Positions 33,351 to 41,309 of a stretch of DNA of 48,898 nt are shown piece after piece. The stretch's first letter is position 1. Every line of letters begins with the position of its first letter. The position numbers and the translations under genes were made by a program. The notes under the pieces are model-generated. The model searched no databases, was not told where the DNA came from, and was given only the letters and a program-made list of their open reading frames with translations. Where the stretch lies: NCBI GenBank assembly GCA_028285465.1, contig JANQPD010000049.1:1-48898 (forward strand), read 5' to 3'. This stretch comes from Owenweeksia sp. (GTDB taxonomy: Bacteria; Bacteroidota; Bacteroidia; Flavobacteriales; Schleiferiaceae).

Positions 33351-36280
33351 TGAAGTGGCTGCACCCCTGCATTCTTTGGGTCGGGCTTTCATTTGCAGGC
33401 TACAGTCAACCTTCACACACCTTTGGTTATATCAACTTTACGGAGGCCGATGGATTAGCCGGCTCCACGGTATACTGCATGGCTCAAGATGGGCAAAACT
33501 ACATGTGGCTGGGAACTAATAACGGGTTATGTTGGTTTGACGGGCAGCAATTCATCCGTTTCCGCCATCGCCATGGCATATTGCCGCGGCTTATTCTATC
33601 GATTATCCCCCTTAATGACAGTACCCTGATCATTTACGGCCACCGGCCAGGTTATATCCAGGTAATCGATCCCCGTTTGGCCCGCTTTGGTGCTTTGAAA
33701 ATAAAGAGCCTGAAAGCAAAGCATAATTATCATTCCGGCACAGCCCTGGGCCATGACCTCCTGTTCTGGAATAGCCAGTCGATCTCGCGCTTCGACCCCG
33801 AAAAAATGGAGATCAGTACATTTGACCTCCCTGCTTCCTTTTCTCAACAGCAGGCCGCTCTTTTTTCAGATCCGCTAAAGCATTCCATTCATTTTGTACC
33901 GCTTATTTATGCGCTTCGCGACCCTCATCAAAGAGATCATCTGTTGACTTATTTCAAAAAAAAGACCCTATTCGGACTGGCTAAGGCCAGGGATCAGTCT
34001 CTCTGGTACCATACACAGGAGGGGTTTTACCATTTAAAAGAAGGAGCTCTGACCTTTGACCCTATTCCCTGGAGAAGAGTTGCGCCCAATTACCGCTACT
34101 ATAAGGATGATGCTGAAGGCAATATTTGGTTTACCGGCACGCTCAGCGGTTTGTATCGATATGATCCTGACCGCCATAAAATAGAGGAACTTTCCTCCTC
34201 ATTTTCAATAGAGGAACGCCAGGTTACCAGCCTGTTTTGTGACCACAAGGGCGATCTCTGGTTTGGAGTAGAAGGAAAGGGGCTCTACTATTTACCTATT
34301 GGGAAAGTAGCACATTATTCCGATAGGGAAAACTTACGGGGCAGCAGCGTATTGCGTCTTATAGCCGCGCCTGACAGCAAGTACTATATCGGCACAAACA
34401 AGGGCATTAATTTCTTTGAAAAAGGTAAAGGCCTGTTCTCACCAAAACTTGCCGATATGGACGGGCAAAGCCACAATACAGCGGTATCCGCTTGGTTGTC
34501 GCCCCATTACCTACACGACCTGTTTTACCACAACCATGTGCTGTATTACGTAAGTTCCCTTTCTAAAAAACCACGTGAAATATGGTGGCGAAGCCAACCG
34601 CTTATCCTGCTAAATGGCAGCAGTGTGAGTACTTACCACGGCGACACACTTATCGTGGGAGGGTGGCATGCATTACACCTTGTAGTCCCTGCAAATGGCG
34701 GCTATCACGTTGTCAAAAGAGCCCCTTCCTTCGGCCTTGGCAAGACCTTTAAGACCTGCCGCTTTCAAGGCAGAACCTGGCTGGCCAGTAGCGAGGGCAT
34801 TTTTCAGGAAACCGAAAAATCACTCGAGTTCAAACCGGTGAAACCCCCGGTCTTTATAGAAGCCAACCGGGTAGATGACCTCGCCGCCTTTGACCTGCTG
34901 GTCCGGGAAGACACCTTGTGGATTGCCACCAACTACGGGATCCTGCGCTACTACCGCAACACCTGGTTACATCTAAGGGAAGAAGAAAACCCCTATATCA
35001 ATTACCGGAGCCTTACCCGGGATGCCAAAGGAAGGCTCTGGATTGCCAGCAACCGCGGGCTATACCGCTATAACGGCAAGGCCCTGGTGCGCTTTGGTAA
35101 AGAAATAGGCCTGATTTCCCAAAACCTCAATACCGTACTTTTTGACACGCTTCAGGATCAATTGCTGATCGGTTCGGCCGATGGCTTTTCCATTGTAAAA
35201 ACAGAAGCTCTTGAAGGCATGAGCCAGGAAGAAGCGCTTCAAATTGATTACATCCGCTTAATGGATGAAGACTCTACCTTTACCGGGACCAGCGTTGAAT
35301 TGTCTCATCGCCAAAACAGCTTTACCATCGCCTATTCTACCGCGGCCTTTACATCACCCGGAAAAACCTGGTATCGTTACCGCCTAAAAGGGGCTAATGC
35401 CCAATGGCGCTACACAGACCGGCGCAGCGCGAGCTATGTGGGCCTTGAACCGGGCAATTATACCTTTGAGGTAAGCGCCAAGCATGCCGGCACCAGTTGG
35501 AATACGCCTGCCGTTCAGGCCATCAGCATTACACCTCCCTTCTATAAGCGGTTGGTTTTTATCAGCAGCAGCAGTGCGGTCTTTGTTTTGCTGGTTTGCC
35601 TGGGTGTGCTCTACTGGACACGCAAAGTGAAGGGAGAAGAGTTGCGGAAAAGGGAACATCTCGTTCAAATGGCCCAACTGGAACAAAAAGCCATCAGCAG
35701 CACGCTGAACCCTCATTTTATATTCAACGCACTTAATTCAATACAATACTTTCTATCCAGAGACAAAAACCCATCAAGGGAAGCCATTGACTACATTGCT
35801 GATTTTTCACACCTGATCCGTGAAAACATGGAAGCCTCCCAGCATCGTACCATACAGTTAAGCATGGAACTGGAACGCCTGGAACTATACCTTCGGTTGG
35901 AGCAATCGCGAATGGAGAAAAAAATGGCGTATACTATTCATGTGCAACCGGGGGTGCAGCCGGAAGAGGTGTACATCCCCTCTATGCTGCTGCAGCCCTT
36001 TGTGGAAAATGCTATATGGCATGGCATAATCCCTTCTGAATATCCCGGGTACATTACGATAGAGATAGGACTCCAGGAGCGTTTTTTACACATCCTGATC
36101 CAGGATAATGGAATAGGCCTGGAACGGCCGCACCTTTCGGAACATCATCATATTTCGCGGGGTATCGCTTTAAGCCGGGAAAGGCTTTTGCTGCTCTCCC
36201 CTCACAACCGCATTGACCTGCGAAACCGCAAAGACACCCGTGGAGCCGAAGTGCGCATCTACCTGGAACTTCAAGACTGA
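33350..36280 (+). CDS. Propeller-sensor histidine kinase (LytS-type His_kinase)
   Basis: A 976-residue hybrid-free kinase. A signal peptide (1-20) leads to a periplasmic sensor of two-component-regulator propeller repeats (MWLGTNNGLCWFDG, IWFTGTLSGLYRYD, LWFGVEGKGLYYL, LWIASNRGLYRYNG), then a Y_Y_Y domain (GLEPGNYTFEVSAKH), one membrane helix, and the His_kinase module with LNPHFIFNALNSIQYFL, LLQPFVENAIWHG and QDNGIGL. It should sense an outer signal, possibly a sugar or cell-wall product, and phosphorylate the LytTR partner. A decayed second copy of its 3' end lies at 45236-45396. Confidence 0.94.
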   Translation: MKWLHPCILWVGLSFAGYSQPSHTFGYINFTEADGLAGSTVYCMAQDGQNYMWLGTNNGLCWFDGQQFIRFRHRHGILPRLILSIIPLNDSTLIIYGHRPGYIQVIDPRLARFGALKIKSLKAKHNYHSGTALGHDLLFWNSQSISRFDPEKMEISTFDLPASFSQQQAALFSDPLKHSIHFVPLIYALRDPHQRDHLLTYFKKKTLFGLAKARDQSLWYHTQEGFYHLKEGALTFDPIPWRRVAPNYRYYKDDAEGNIWFTGTLSGLYRYDPDRHKIEELSSSFSIEERQVTSLFCDHKGDLWFGVEGKGLYYLPIGKVAHYSDRENLRGSSVLRLIAAPDSKYYIGTNKGINFFEKGKGLFSPKLADMDGQSHNTAVSAWLSPHYLHDLFYHNHVLYYVSSLSKKPREIWWRSQPLILLNGSSVSTYHGDTLIVGGWHALHLVVPANGGYHVVKRAPSFGLGKTFKTCRFQGRTWLASSEGIFQETEKSLEFKPVKPPVFIEANRVDDLAAFDLLVREDTLWIATNYGILRYYRNTWLHLREEENPYINYRSLTRDAKGRLWIASNRGLYRYNGKALVRFGKEIGLISQNLNTVLFDTLQDQLLIGSADGFSIVKTEALEGMSQEEALQIDYIRLMDEDSTFTGTSVELSHRQNSFTIAYSTAAFTSPGKTWYRYRLKGANAQWRYTDRRSASYVGLEPGNYTFEVSAKHAGTSWNTPAVQAISITPPFYKRLVFISSSSAVFVLLVCLGVLYWTRKVKGEELRKREHLVQMAQLEQKAISSTLNPHFIFNALNSIQYFLSRDKNPSREAIDYIADFSHLIRENMEASQHRTIQLSMELERLELYLRLEQSRMEKKMAYTIHVQPGVQPEEVYIPSMLLQPFVENAIWHGIIPSEYPGYITIEIGLQERFLHILIQDNGIGLERPHLSEHHHISRGIALSRERLLLLSPHNRIDLRNRKDTRGAEVRIYLELQD

Positions 36281-36529
36281 TCTCCATAGCTCGCTTACCC
36301 GATGGTAAAACACACACAGTTGGCGGTAGATAAAACTCTTTTGAAGGGCATCTTCTTCCTTTTTCATAAGGTCGATGACCTTTATGCTGGCCGCAAAGGC
36401 CTGGTCACTGCTATCCATATCCGCCAAGACGAACATCTTTCGATTATAGGCTGCCATGAGCCGCCTTTCCTCACCAATGGTACCTAATAATTCGATTTCC
36501 TTGTTGATATATTCCATCGTCAGGGTCAT
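36170..36529 (-). pseudogene. Truncated gene fragment running antisense into the kinase
   Basis: A minus-strand frame of 119 codons. The first about 80 residues look like a real, helical protein (EYINKEIELLGTIGEERRLM, IKVIDLMKKEEDALQKSF). The rest is only the antisense of the kinase 3' end, so the original C-terminus was lost at a junction near 36288. The ATG overlaps the stop of another minus-strand frame (ATGA), so an operon once stood here. I recognise no family. Confidence 0.4.
36181..36287 (+). repeat. Left copy of a 107-bp direct repeat (kinase 3' end)
   Basis: The last 100 bases of the kinase gene plus seven downstream bases recur at 45290-45396 in the same orientation with six mismatches in 107. 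The two copies are 9109 bases apart and enclose the AraC-RND-ABC block. Confidence 0.9.
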
Positions 36530-36790
36530 AGTTGGTAGGCAATCAGAAGGAGGTTGCTATGTAAATAGGTTTGTATGCCCAATGGCAGTTCCTGGCTTTT
36601 CGCAATTAAAGTCGGAAAGACATCAGAGGCCAGTGAATCGATATTTTCACGCGGCAAGGTTTGATAATGGCTTTAAAGCTTAAAGATGAGATTGGAGTCG
36701 AGCTCATTGGATTGAATGTATTCTACTACTCCCTTATAGGTAGAGGGAAGTTCCTGCGGTTGAGCTCTTGTAAGGGGTGCTGAGGCTTAT
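36526..36790 (-). pseudogene. Decayed minus-strand gene, C-terminal part
   Basis: One minus-strand frame reads ELPSTYKGVVEYIQSNELD, an in-frame TAA (36673-36675), then LPRENIDSLASDVFPTLIAK and LPLGIQTYLHSNLLLIAYQL before a stop that overlaps the next fragment's ATG. The sequence is protein-like on both sides of the nonsense codon, which suggests a broken gene and not chance. No family can be named. Confidence 0.35.
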
Positions 36791-36822
36791 GAAAAACACA
36801 AGCCAGAATCCTTTAGAAGTCA

Positions 36823-36859
36823 TATTGTTAGGTTGGTTGGCTGTGTAAATCTAACAATA
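36823..36859. promoter_or_regulatory. Inverted repeat upstream of the AraC-type gene
   Basis: Perfect 9-bp arms TATTGTTAG/CTAACAATA are separated by 19 bases, ending 111 bases before the ATG at 36971. A regulator site is possible; no coding frame covers it. Confidence 0.45.
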
Positions 36860-36970
36860 AAGCCAATTCCCCGGGTCTCTTTTTAATGACCCGCAAAATA
36901 TCACAGGTCCACAGTTTATGATTTTATGGAGATACCCTTGCTCTCGTTTGTGAATTATTAGATTTGCCGC

Positions 36971-38095
36971 ATGCACATTCTGGATTTTGTTCCTCTTGTA
37001 AGTGCCATCTTTGGATTCCTTTTGGGCCTGTTTATCCTGTCCAGGAAAACAGGTATTGGAAGAAATAAAAGACTCCGCCAGATATTGGCGATCTTCATTT
37101 TCGGGATGTCCTTCATCGCCCTGGATTACTACCTTTTTCTCAATGAATATTACGAGTACGCGGGTATTTCAGCCCTGTACGATCACCTCATCGGCTTCCT
37201 GTTTTACTACATCGTGGCTCTTTTTGTCGGGAAGGAGATTCCCATCAAAAAATGGGTGATAGGCCTGTCCATCTATACGATCCTCAGATATGCGTTTATA
37301 CTTCCTTACTACCTGCTGGGCAGTGCGGAGCAGTTCACCCCGGAGGCACTGAATGTATATCCCCTGAAGTACTTCATAGCAACTGAGTACCTGATAGTCG
37401 GTCTTGTCAATATCATTATGGTCATTGCCAGTTATTTTTTGTTCAGAAATGCGCCTCAGCTCACCGTTCTCGACAAAAGCAGGCAGCTACATTTTCAGTG
37501 GATCAGGCTGCTGATCATTGCCATCATTCTATTGAGTTTTGGCACTATGATCAGCACCATCATGTCCTTCTACGATTTCGAACACATGACATCCTACTTC
37601 CGGTTTGAAACGGTGGTTTTTGTGATCTTTTTCCTGGGCGTTGCTTTTTCAATGATGCAATTTCCCGTATTCGTCTTTACCGGAGACCACATGGACCTTG
37701 AGCCCGCAAAAACCTCAACCAAGTATTCCAGGTCCTCACTTTCCGATTCATCCAAGCTCTTTGCTCAAATCGAAAAGGCCGTGGCCGAGGAAAAGCTCTA
37801 CCAGGATCAGGATCTGAAGCTGAATACCTTGGCAGAGAGGTTTGAGAAATCTGTCCATCATATTTCCCAGGCCATCAATGAGAATGCTGACAAGAGCTTC
37901 CCGGACTACATCAATCAGTTCAGAGTTGAAGAGGCAAAAAAGAAGCTCCTGGAGCCCAATCCGGACACCATTTTTGCCATAGCTATAGACGTGGGTTTTA
38001 ACAGTAAAGCCAACTTCTACTACGCCTTTAAAAAACTCACGAACGACACCCCTACCGCCTTTAGAAAGAAGTACTACCAGGCGGAGCATTCCTAA
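36971..38095 (+). CDS. AraC-family regulator with membrane N-terminal domain
   Basis: A 374-residue protein. The first about 230 residues are hydrophobic with seven candidate helices (FVPLVSAIFGFLLGLFIL, ILAIFIFGMSFIALDYYLF, LLIIAIILLSFGTMIS). The last about 100 form an AraC helix-turn-helix pair (LNTLAERFEKSVHHISQAIN and FAIAIDVGFNSKANFYYAFKKL). It is thus a membrane-bound one-component sensor that could detect a compound in the envelope and act directly on DNA. It precedes the efflux operon on the same strand with 117 bases between, which hold two inverted repeats. Confidence 0.92.
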   Translation: MHILDFVPLVSAIFGFLLGLFILSRKTGIGRNKRLRQILAIFIFGMSFIALDYYLFLNEYYEYAGISALYDHLIGFLFYYIVALFVGKEIPIKKWVIGLSIYTILRYAFILPYYLLGSAEQFTPEALNVYPLKYFIATEYLIVGLVNIIMVIASYFLFRNAPQLTVLDKSRQLHFQWIRLLIIAIILLSFGTMISTIMSFYDFEHMTSYFRFETVVFVIFFLGVAFSMMQFPVFVFTGDHMDLEPAKTSTKYSRSSLSDSSKLFAQIEKAVAEEKLYQDQDLKLNTLAERFEKSVHHISQAINENADKSFPDYINQFRVEEAKKKLLEPNPDTIFAIAIDVGFNSKANFYYAFKKLTNDTPTAFRKKYYQAEHS

Positions 38096-38123
38096 GACAC
38101 TTTTTCAATCTATCCCGGGGATT

Positions 38124-38162
38124 TTGGACACATTTTTTGTGTTCAATATTATAGGGTTGAAC
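38124..38162. promoter_or_regulatory. Overlapping inverted repeats upstream of the efflux operon
   Basis: TTGGACACA/TGTGTTCAA (38124-38132 and 38138-38146, one mismatch, spacer T5) overlaps GTTCAA/TTGAAC (38141-38146 and 38157-38162, perfect). They lie 50-90 bases before the first operon gene and are candidate AraC binding sites. Confidence 0.5.
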
Positions 38163-38212
38163 TTCTACGATCATACCCCCGCCTAGCTTTGGCATCAAAT
38201 TAAACTGAATAC

Positions 38213-38617
38213 ATGAAGGTGTTTAAAGCAAAAACAACAATCCTCTTACTCGCCCTTTCTCCATTGGGTCTAATGGCTCAGAATCAGGATGCCTTGCTGG
38301 GAAAATGGACTTGTCCATATGAATTGGAGGGTGAGAAGGGAATGATCACTTATGAGTTCAAAAAAGACAAGGGAGTTCTAAAGGCTTACAGTGTGCTCTA
38401 CGCGCCTGATGGTGAATCGGAATATGAAGATGATGAGCTGGTATTAAAGGATATCAAATTCTCAGAAGGTATTGGTAAAGCGACCTGCCTACTAGAGGAC
38501 GATGGCGAAGTATATGAGCTCAATGCTCAACTCAAACTATTGAGTTCCGATAAACTGGAGGTCAAATTTTCGGCCTGGGGATATTCGGAAAAGGAGACCT
38601 GGAAAAAGGTCCGCTAG
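38213..38617 (+). CDS. Small exported lipocalin-like protein of the efflux operon
   Basis: A 134-residue protein with a signal peptide ending near residue 22 (LGLMAQ). The mature part begins ALLGKWTCPYELEGEKG and consists of alternating strands (MITYEFKKDKGVLKAYSVLY, ELNAQLKLLSSDKLEVKFSAW), resembling small lipocalin or DUF2147-like beta-barrels. Such a protein could bind a hydrophobic ligand in the periplasm. It is 43 bases before the small membrane protein gene, so it probably belongs to the pump operon. Family assignment is tentative. Confidence 0.75.
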   Translation: MKVFKAKTTILLLALSPLGLMAQNQDALLGKWTCPYELEGEKGMITYEFKKDKGVLKAYSVLYAPDGESEYEDDELVLKDIKFSEGIGKATCLLEDDGEVYELNAQLKLLSSDKLEVKFSAWGYSEKETWKKVR

Positions 38618-38660
38618 TAAATGCATAATAACATAGATGAGGGATCTATAAGAATGCCAG

Positions 38661-38894
38661 GTGAAAACAAGAGAGATCATAAAAATCATATTGTTGAACT
38701 CGGCATTTTCGATGTTGTTTACAGGGATGATCATCTTCCGGGTCAGCTCTGTTTTTCCATGGCTGACATTCTTTGGAACCTGGCTCTATCTAAACTCCCT
38801 GGTAAAACTCAACCTCCGGCTGGAGTTCGCCCATTGGGTAGTCATCATTCTGGGCATTACCCTCACCGCCATTCTGATACTCGGCATCACCTAA
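38661..38894 (+). CDS. Small membrane protein of the efflux operon
   Basis: A 77-residue hydrophobic protein with two or three helices (IIKIILLNSAFSMLFTGMII, VFPWLTFFGTWLYL, WVVIILGITLTAILILGI). The start is GTG at 38661. It lies between the lipocalin-like gene and tolC with a 16-base gap to the latter. Overlapping frames exist, but only this one has a consistent membrane character. RND systems often carry a small accessory membrane peptide; whether this is one is inference. Confidence 0.65.
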   Translation: MKTREIIKIILLNSAFSMLFTGMIIFRVSSVFPWLTFFGTWLYLNSLVKLNLRLEFAHWVVIILGITLTAILILGIT

Positions 38895-38910
38895 CACTAA
38901 AAAGACAACT

Positions 38911-40281
38911 GTGATCACCCCCCACTCCAACTCATCAGAAAATCACAAACATATTCAAAGGACCCACAGGCAAAGCCTTGGTCAGGTACTATTGTTCCTT
39001 TTGCTGATCATATCTGCCCCATCTGAAGCGCAGAAAGCCCTGAATCTGGGGGCCTACCTTGAATTAGTCGTCCATGACAATCTCGACCTCAAGGAAGGAT
39101 ATAGTCAAACCAAAATTGCGGAAGAGGAATTCAAAGTGGCCCGATCCGCCATACTCCCTAACATCGTGGCCAACGCCAGCTATCAAAGGGACCTGAACCC
39201 CACCTTCCTCTTCATCAATGACTTTGGTGAAATCACGCAGTTCAGAACCAACTTCAACAACAACGTAGCAGGTGAAGTGGTCCTCAATCAAACCCTTTTT
39301 GACCCCGCCATATTCTCGGGTTTACAGATCATGAAACTTTTGAGGGAGCTGAGTATGATCAACAACGAGAACATTTCAAGGGAGTTGATCTATGAAGCTT
39401 CACGCCTTTATTGGCAAACAGTCTTGATCCGGGAGAGCATTGCCGTGCTGGAAGAAAATTCTGAACTGGCCAAAGAACAGTACGAGCAACTTCAGGACCT
39501 GCACGAAAAAGGAGTGGTCAGCTCACTTGACCTACAAAGGGCCAAAATATACTATGAGCAAACGAAGCCCTTGATCGGCAATGCCCGAAATCAATATTCG
39601 GGTTTGCTCAATGAGATGAGATCCCTCGCCAATATGGACATAGCTTCAGAGCTCATACTCATGGATTCACTTGGGACCATTGACCCCTTATGGACGGAGG
39701 CCCTGGACAGTAGTGTAGAACAACAGCCTCAAATGCTGGGCCTGGAAAAAGAGCTGGCGATTGCCGAAAAACAAGTGCGGATCAAAAAGGCCTACTGGAT
39801 GCCAAAGCTCAACCTGACCGGAGGCTTCAATTACAATGCCCAGGACAACCAATTCAACTTTGGCAACAACAGCAATGAGCTCTTTTTTGGAGCCATCTCC
39901 CTGAGTGTACCCATTTTCTCCAGCGGCCGGAACAGGGCTGAGATCGGTAAAGCACGCCTGCAAAGGGAATCCATCGAGCGAAACATGGAAAAGACAAAAA
40001 ACAGATTGGAAAAGGAGTTGAACAATGCCAGGAATCAATTGGCCAACGCCCTGGAAAGAATGACCACTCAACAAGAGGTCATAAAACTCAATGCCCAAGA
40101 GATCGAGATTTTCAAAAAACAACTCGAGCTGGGTGTTGTCACCGCGGTAGAATATCGAGAGAGCAGAGTAAGGTTGACTCAAGCCCGGCTCGAGTTACTC
40201 AATACCCATTTGGAAGTAATGTCTGCCCGGTCCCAACTGGAGCGGATACTGGGAACACAAAATCAATACGACACTAAATGA
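38911..40281 (+). CDS. TolC-family outer-membrane efflux protein
   Basis: A 456-residue outer-membrane channel subunit. An N-terminal hydrophobic segment ends near residue 40 (SAPSEAQ) and serves as export signal. The typical duplicated helix-strand layout follows (ARSAILPNIVANASYQRDL, KAYWMPKLNLTGGFNYNAQD, ISLSVPIFSSGRNRAEIGKA, LGVVTAVEYRESRVRLTQA). The GTG at 38911 gives a long pre-signal region; a later start is possible. It overlaps the adaptor gene by four bases (ATGA), so the tripartite pump is made as a unit. Confidence 0.92.
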   Translation: MITPHSNSSENHKHIQRTHRQSLGQVLLFLLLIISAPSEAQKALNLGAYLELVVHDNLDLKEGYSQTKIAEEEFKVARSAILPNIVANASYQRDLNPTFLFINDFGEITQFRTNFNNNVAGEVVLNQTLFDPAIFSGLQIMKLLRELSMINNENISRELIYEASRLYWQTVLIRESIAVLEENSELAKEQYEQLQDLHEKGVVSSLDLQRAKIYYEQTKPLIGNARNQYSGLLNEMRSLANMDIASELILMDSLGTIDPLWTEALDSSVEQQPQMLGLEKELAIAEKQVRIKKAYWMPKLNLTGGFNYNAQDNQFNFGNNSNELFFGAISLSVPIFSSGRNRAEIGKARLQRESIERNMEKTKNRLEKELNNARNQLANALERMTTQQEVIKLNAQEIEIFKKQLELGVVTAVEYRESRVRLTQARLELLNTHLEVMSARSQLERILGTQNQYDTK

Positions 40282-41297
40282 AAGCAATGAAAAATCCTGT
40301 CAGCCCCTTGATTGTATTCCTGCTGCTGATTGCCATATCATGTAATTATGAAAATAAAACCGCCACCATAAAGGAGGAAACGTCCGTCGTGGTGCGAGTC
40401 ACAACCCTCGAAAGCAAATCCGAAAGAGGGGTAAAGAGCTTTTATGGCACTCTCAATTTCCGTAAATCCACGGATATTATGGCCGAATTATCGGGAAGAG
40501 TGGAGGAACTACATGCCTTTCCAGGCCAAAAGCTCCGCAAGGGAGAGGTCATCGCAATATACCCACCTACCAATCATCAATTGCAGATCGACCAGGCCCT
40601 CATCGCCACGGAAGGACTGAAAACAGATCTCAAACGCCAGAGCGAACTTCTTGAAATAGGCGCCGTACCTAAGGTATCGGTGGATGAGTTGCGTACTCAA
40701 TTCGAGATCCAGCAAAAGATGCTGGAGCAACTGCAAGCCGTTGGGGTTATAAGGGCTCCCTTTGATGGAGTGGTTACGCAGGTCCACACTCACAGGGGCC
40801 AGGAAGTTCATCCCGGACATCCGCTTCTGAGTTTGGCCGCTACCTCGGACCTGCAAGTAGAATTCTTCGTACCCCCTCGTGAGATCCACACCATTGAAGT
40901 GGGAGCCAGTGCATACTCCATGCACAACAATAAGAAATTCGAAGGCCGGGTTGCACAAAAATCTATTGAGATCGATCCGCAACACAAGGCCTTTAGGGTC
41001 ATCGCCATTTTTGAAAATGATGAGGTTGGTTTCGTCGGTAATACCGTTGGTATCCACGTTCAAACCGCGTCCTCCTCAAGCGGTCTTTGGATTCCTTCCG
41101 GGGCCCTTCGAAAGCAGGCTGACGGTCATTCCGTCTTTGTCGCCAGAAATGGCAAAGCAATCCAACGCAGCATTTCCATTGGCGAGAGAGATGAAGCCAA
41201 GGTTCAGGTGGTAAGCGGGTTGATCGAAGGAGATCAGCTGATTATCTCTGGCATGGAGAAACTAGAGAAAAACACCCCCATAAAGATTGTCGAATAA
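40278..41297 (+). CDS. RND efflux periplasmic adaptor (membrane-fusion lipoprotein)
   Basis: A 339-residue adaptor joining the inner-membrane pump to TolC. The N-terminus carries a lipobox, LLLIAISC, so it is probably lipid-anchored. The lipoyl-like half-motifs LSGRVEELHAFPGQKLRKGE and APFDGVVTQVHTHRGQEV are separated by a short helical hairpin, followed by beta-barrel (LQVEFFVPPREIHTIEVG) and membrane-proximal domains. It is 12 bases before the pump gene. All features are normal for the family. Confidence 0.93.
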   Translation: MKAMKNPVSPLIVFLLLIAISCNYENKTATIKEETSVVVRVTTLESKSERGVKSFYGTLNFRKSTDIMAELSGRVEELHAFPGQKLRKGEVIAIYPPTNHQLQIDQALIATEGLKTDLKRQSELLEIGAVPKVSVDELRTQFEIQQKMLEQLQAVGVIRAPFDGVVTQVHTHRGQEVHPGHPLLSLAATSDLQVEFFVPPREIHTIEVGASAYSMHNNKKFEGRVAQKSIEIDPQHKAFRVIAIFENDEVGFVGNTVGIHVQTASSSSGLWIPSGALRKQADGHSVFVARNGKAIQRSISIGERDEAKVQVVSGLIEGDQLIISGMEKLEKNTPIKIVE

Positions 41298-41309
41298 CTC
41301 CAAGGCTCC

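Noticed and set aside
36456..36683. 75-codon plus-strand frame upstream of the AraC gene
   Set aside because: The protein-like signal is on the opposite strand; this frame is cysteine- and arginine-rich with no family pattern.
38621..38914. 97-codon plus-strand frame overlapping the small membrane protein
   Set aside because: The alternative frame at 38661-38894 has a coherent membrane profile, while this one is polar and histidine-rich without pattern.
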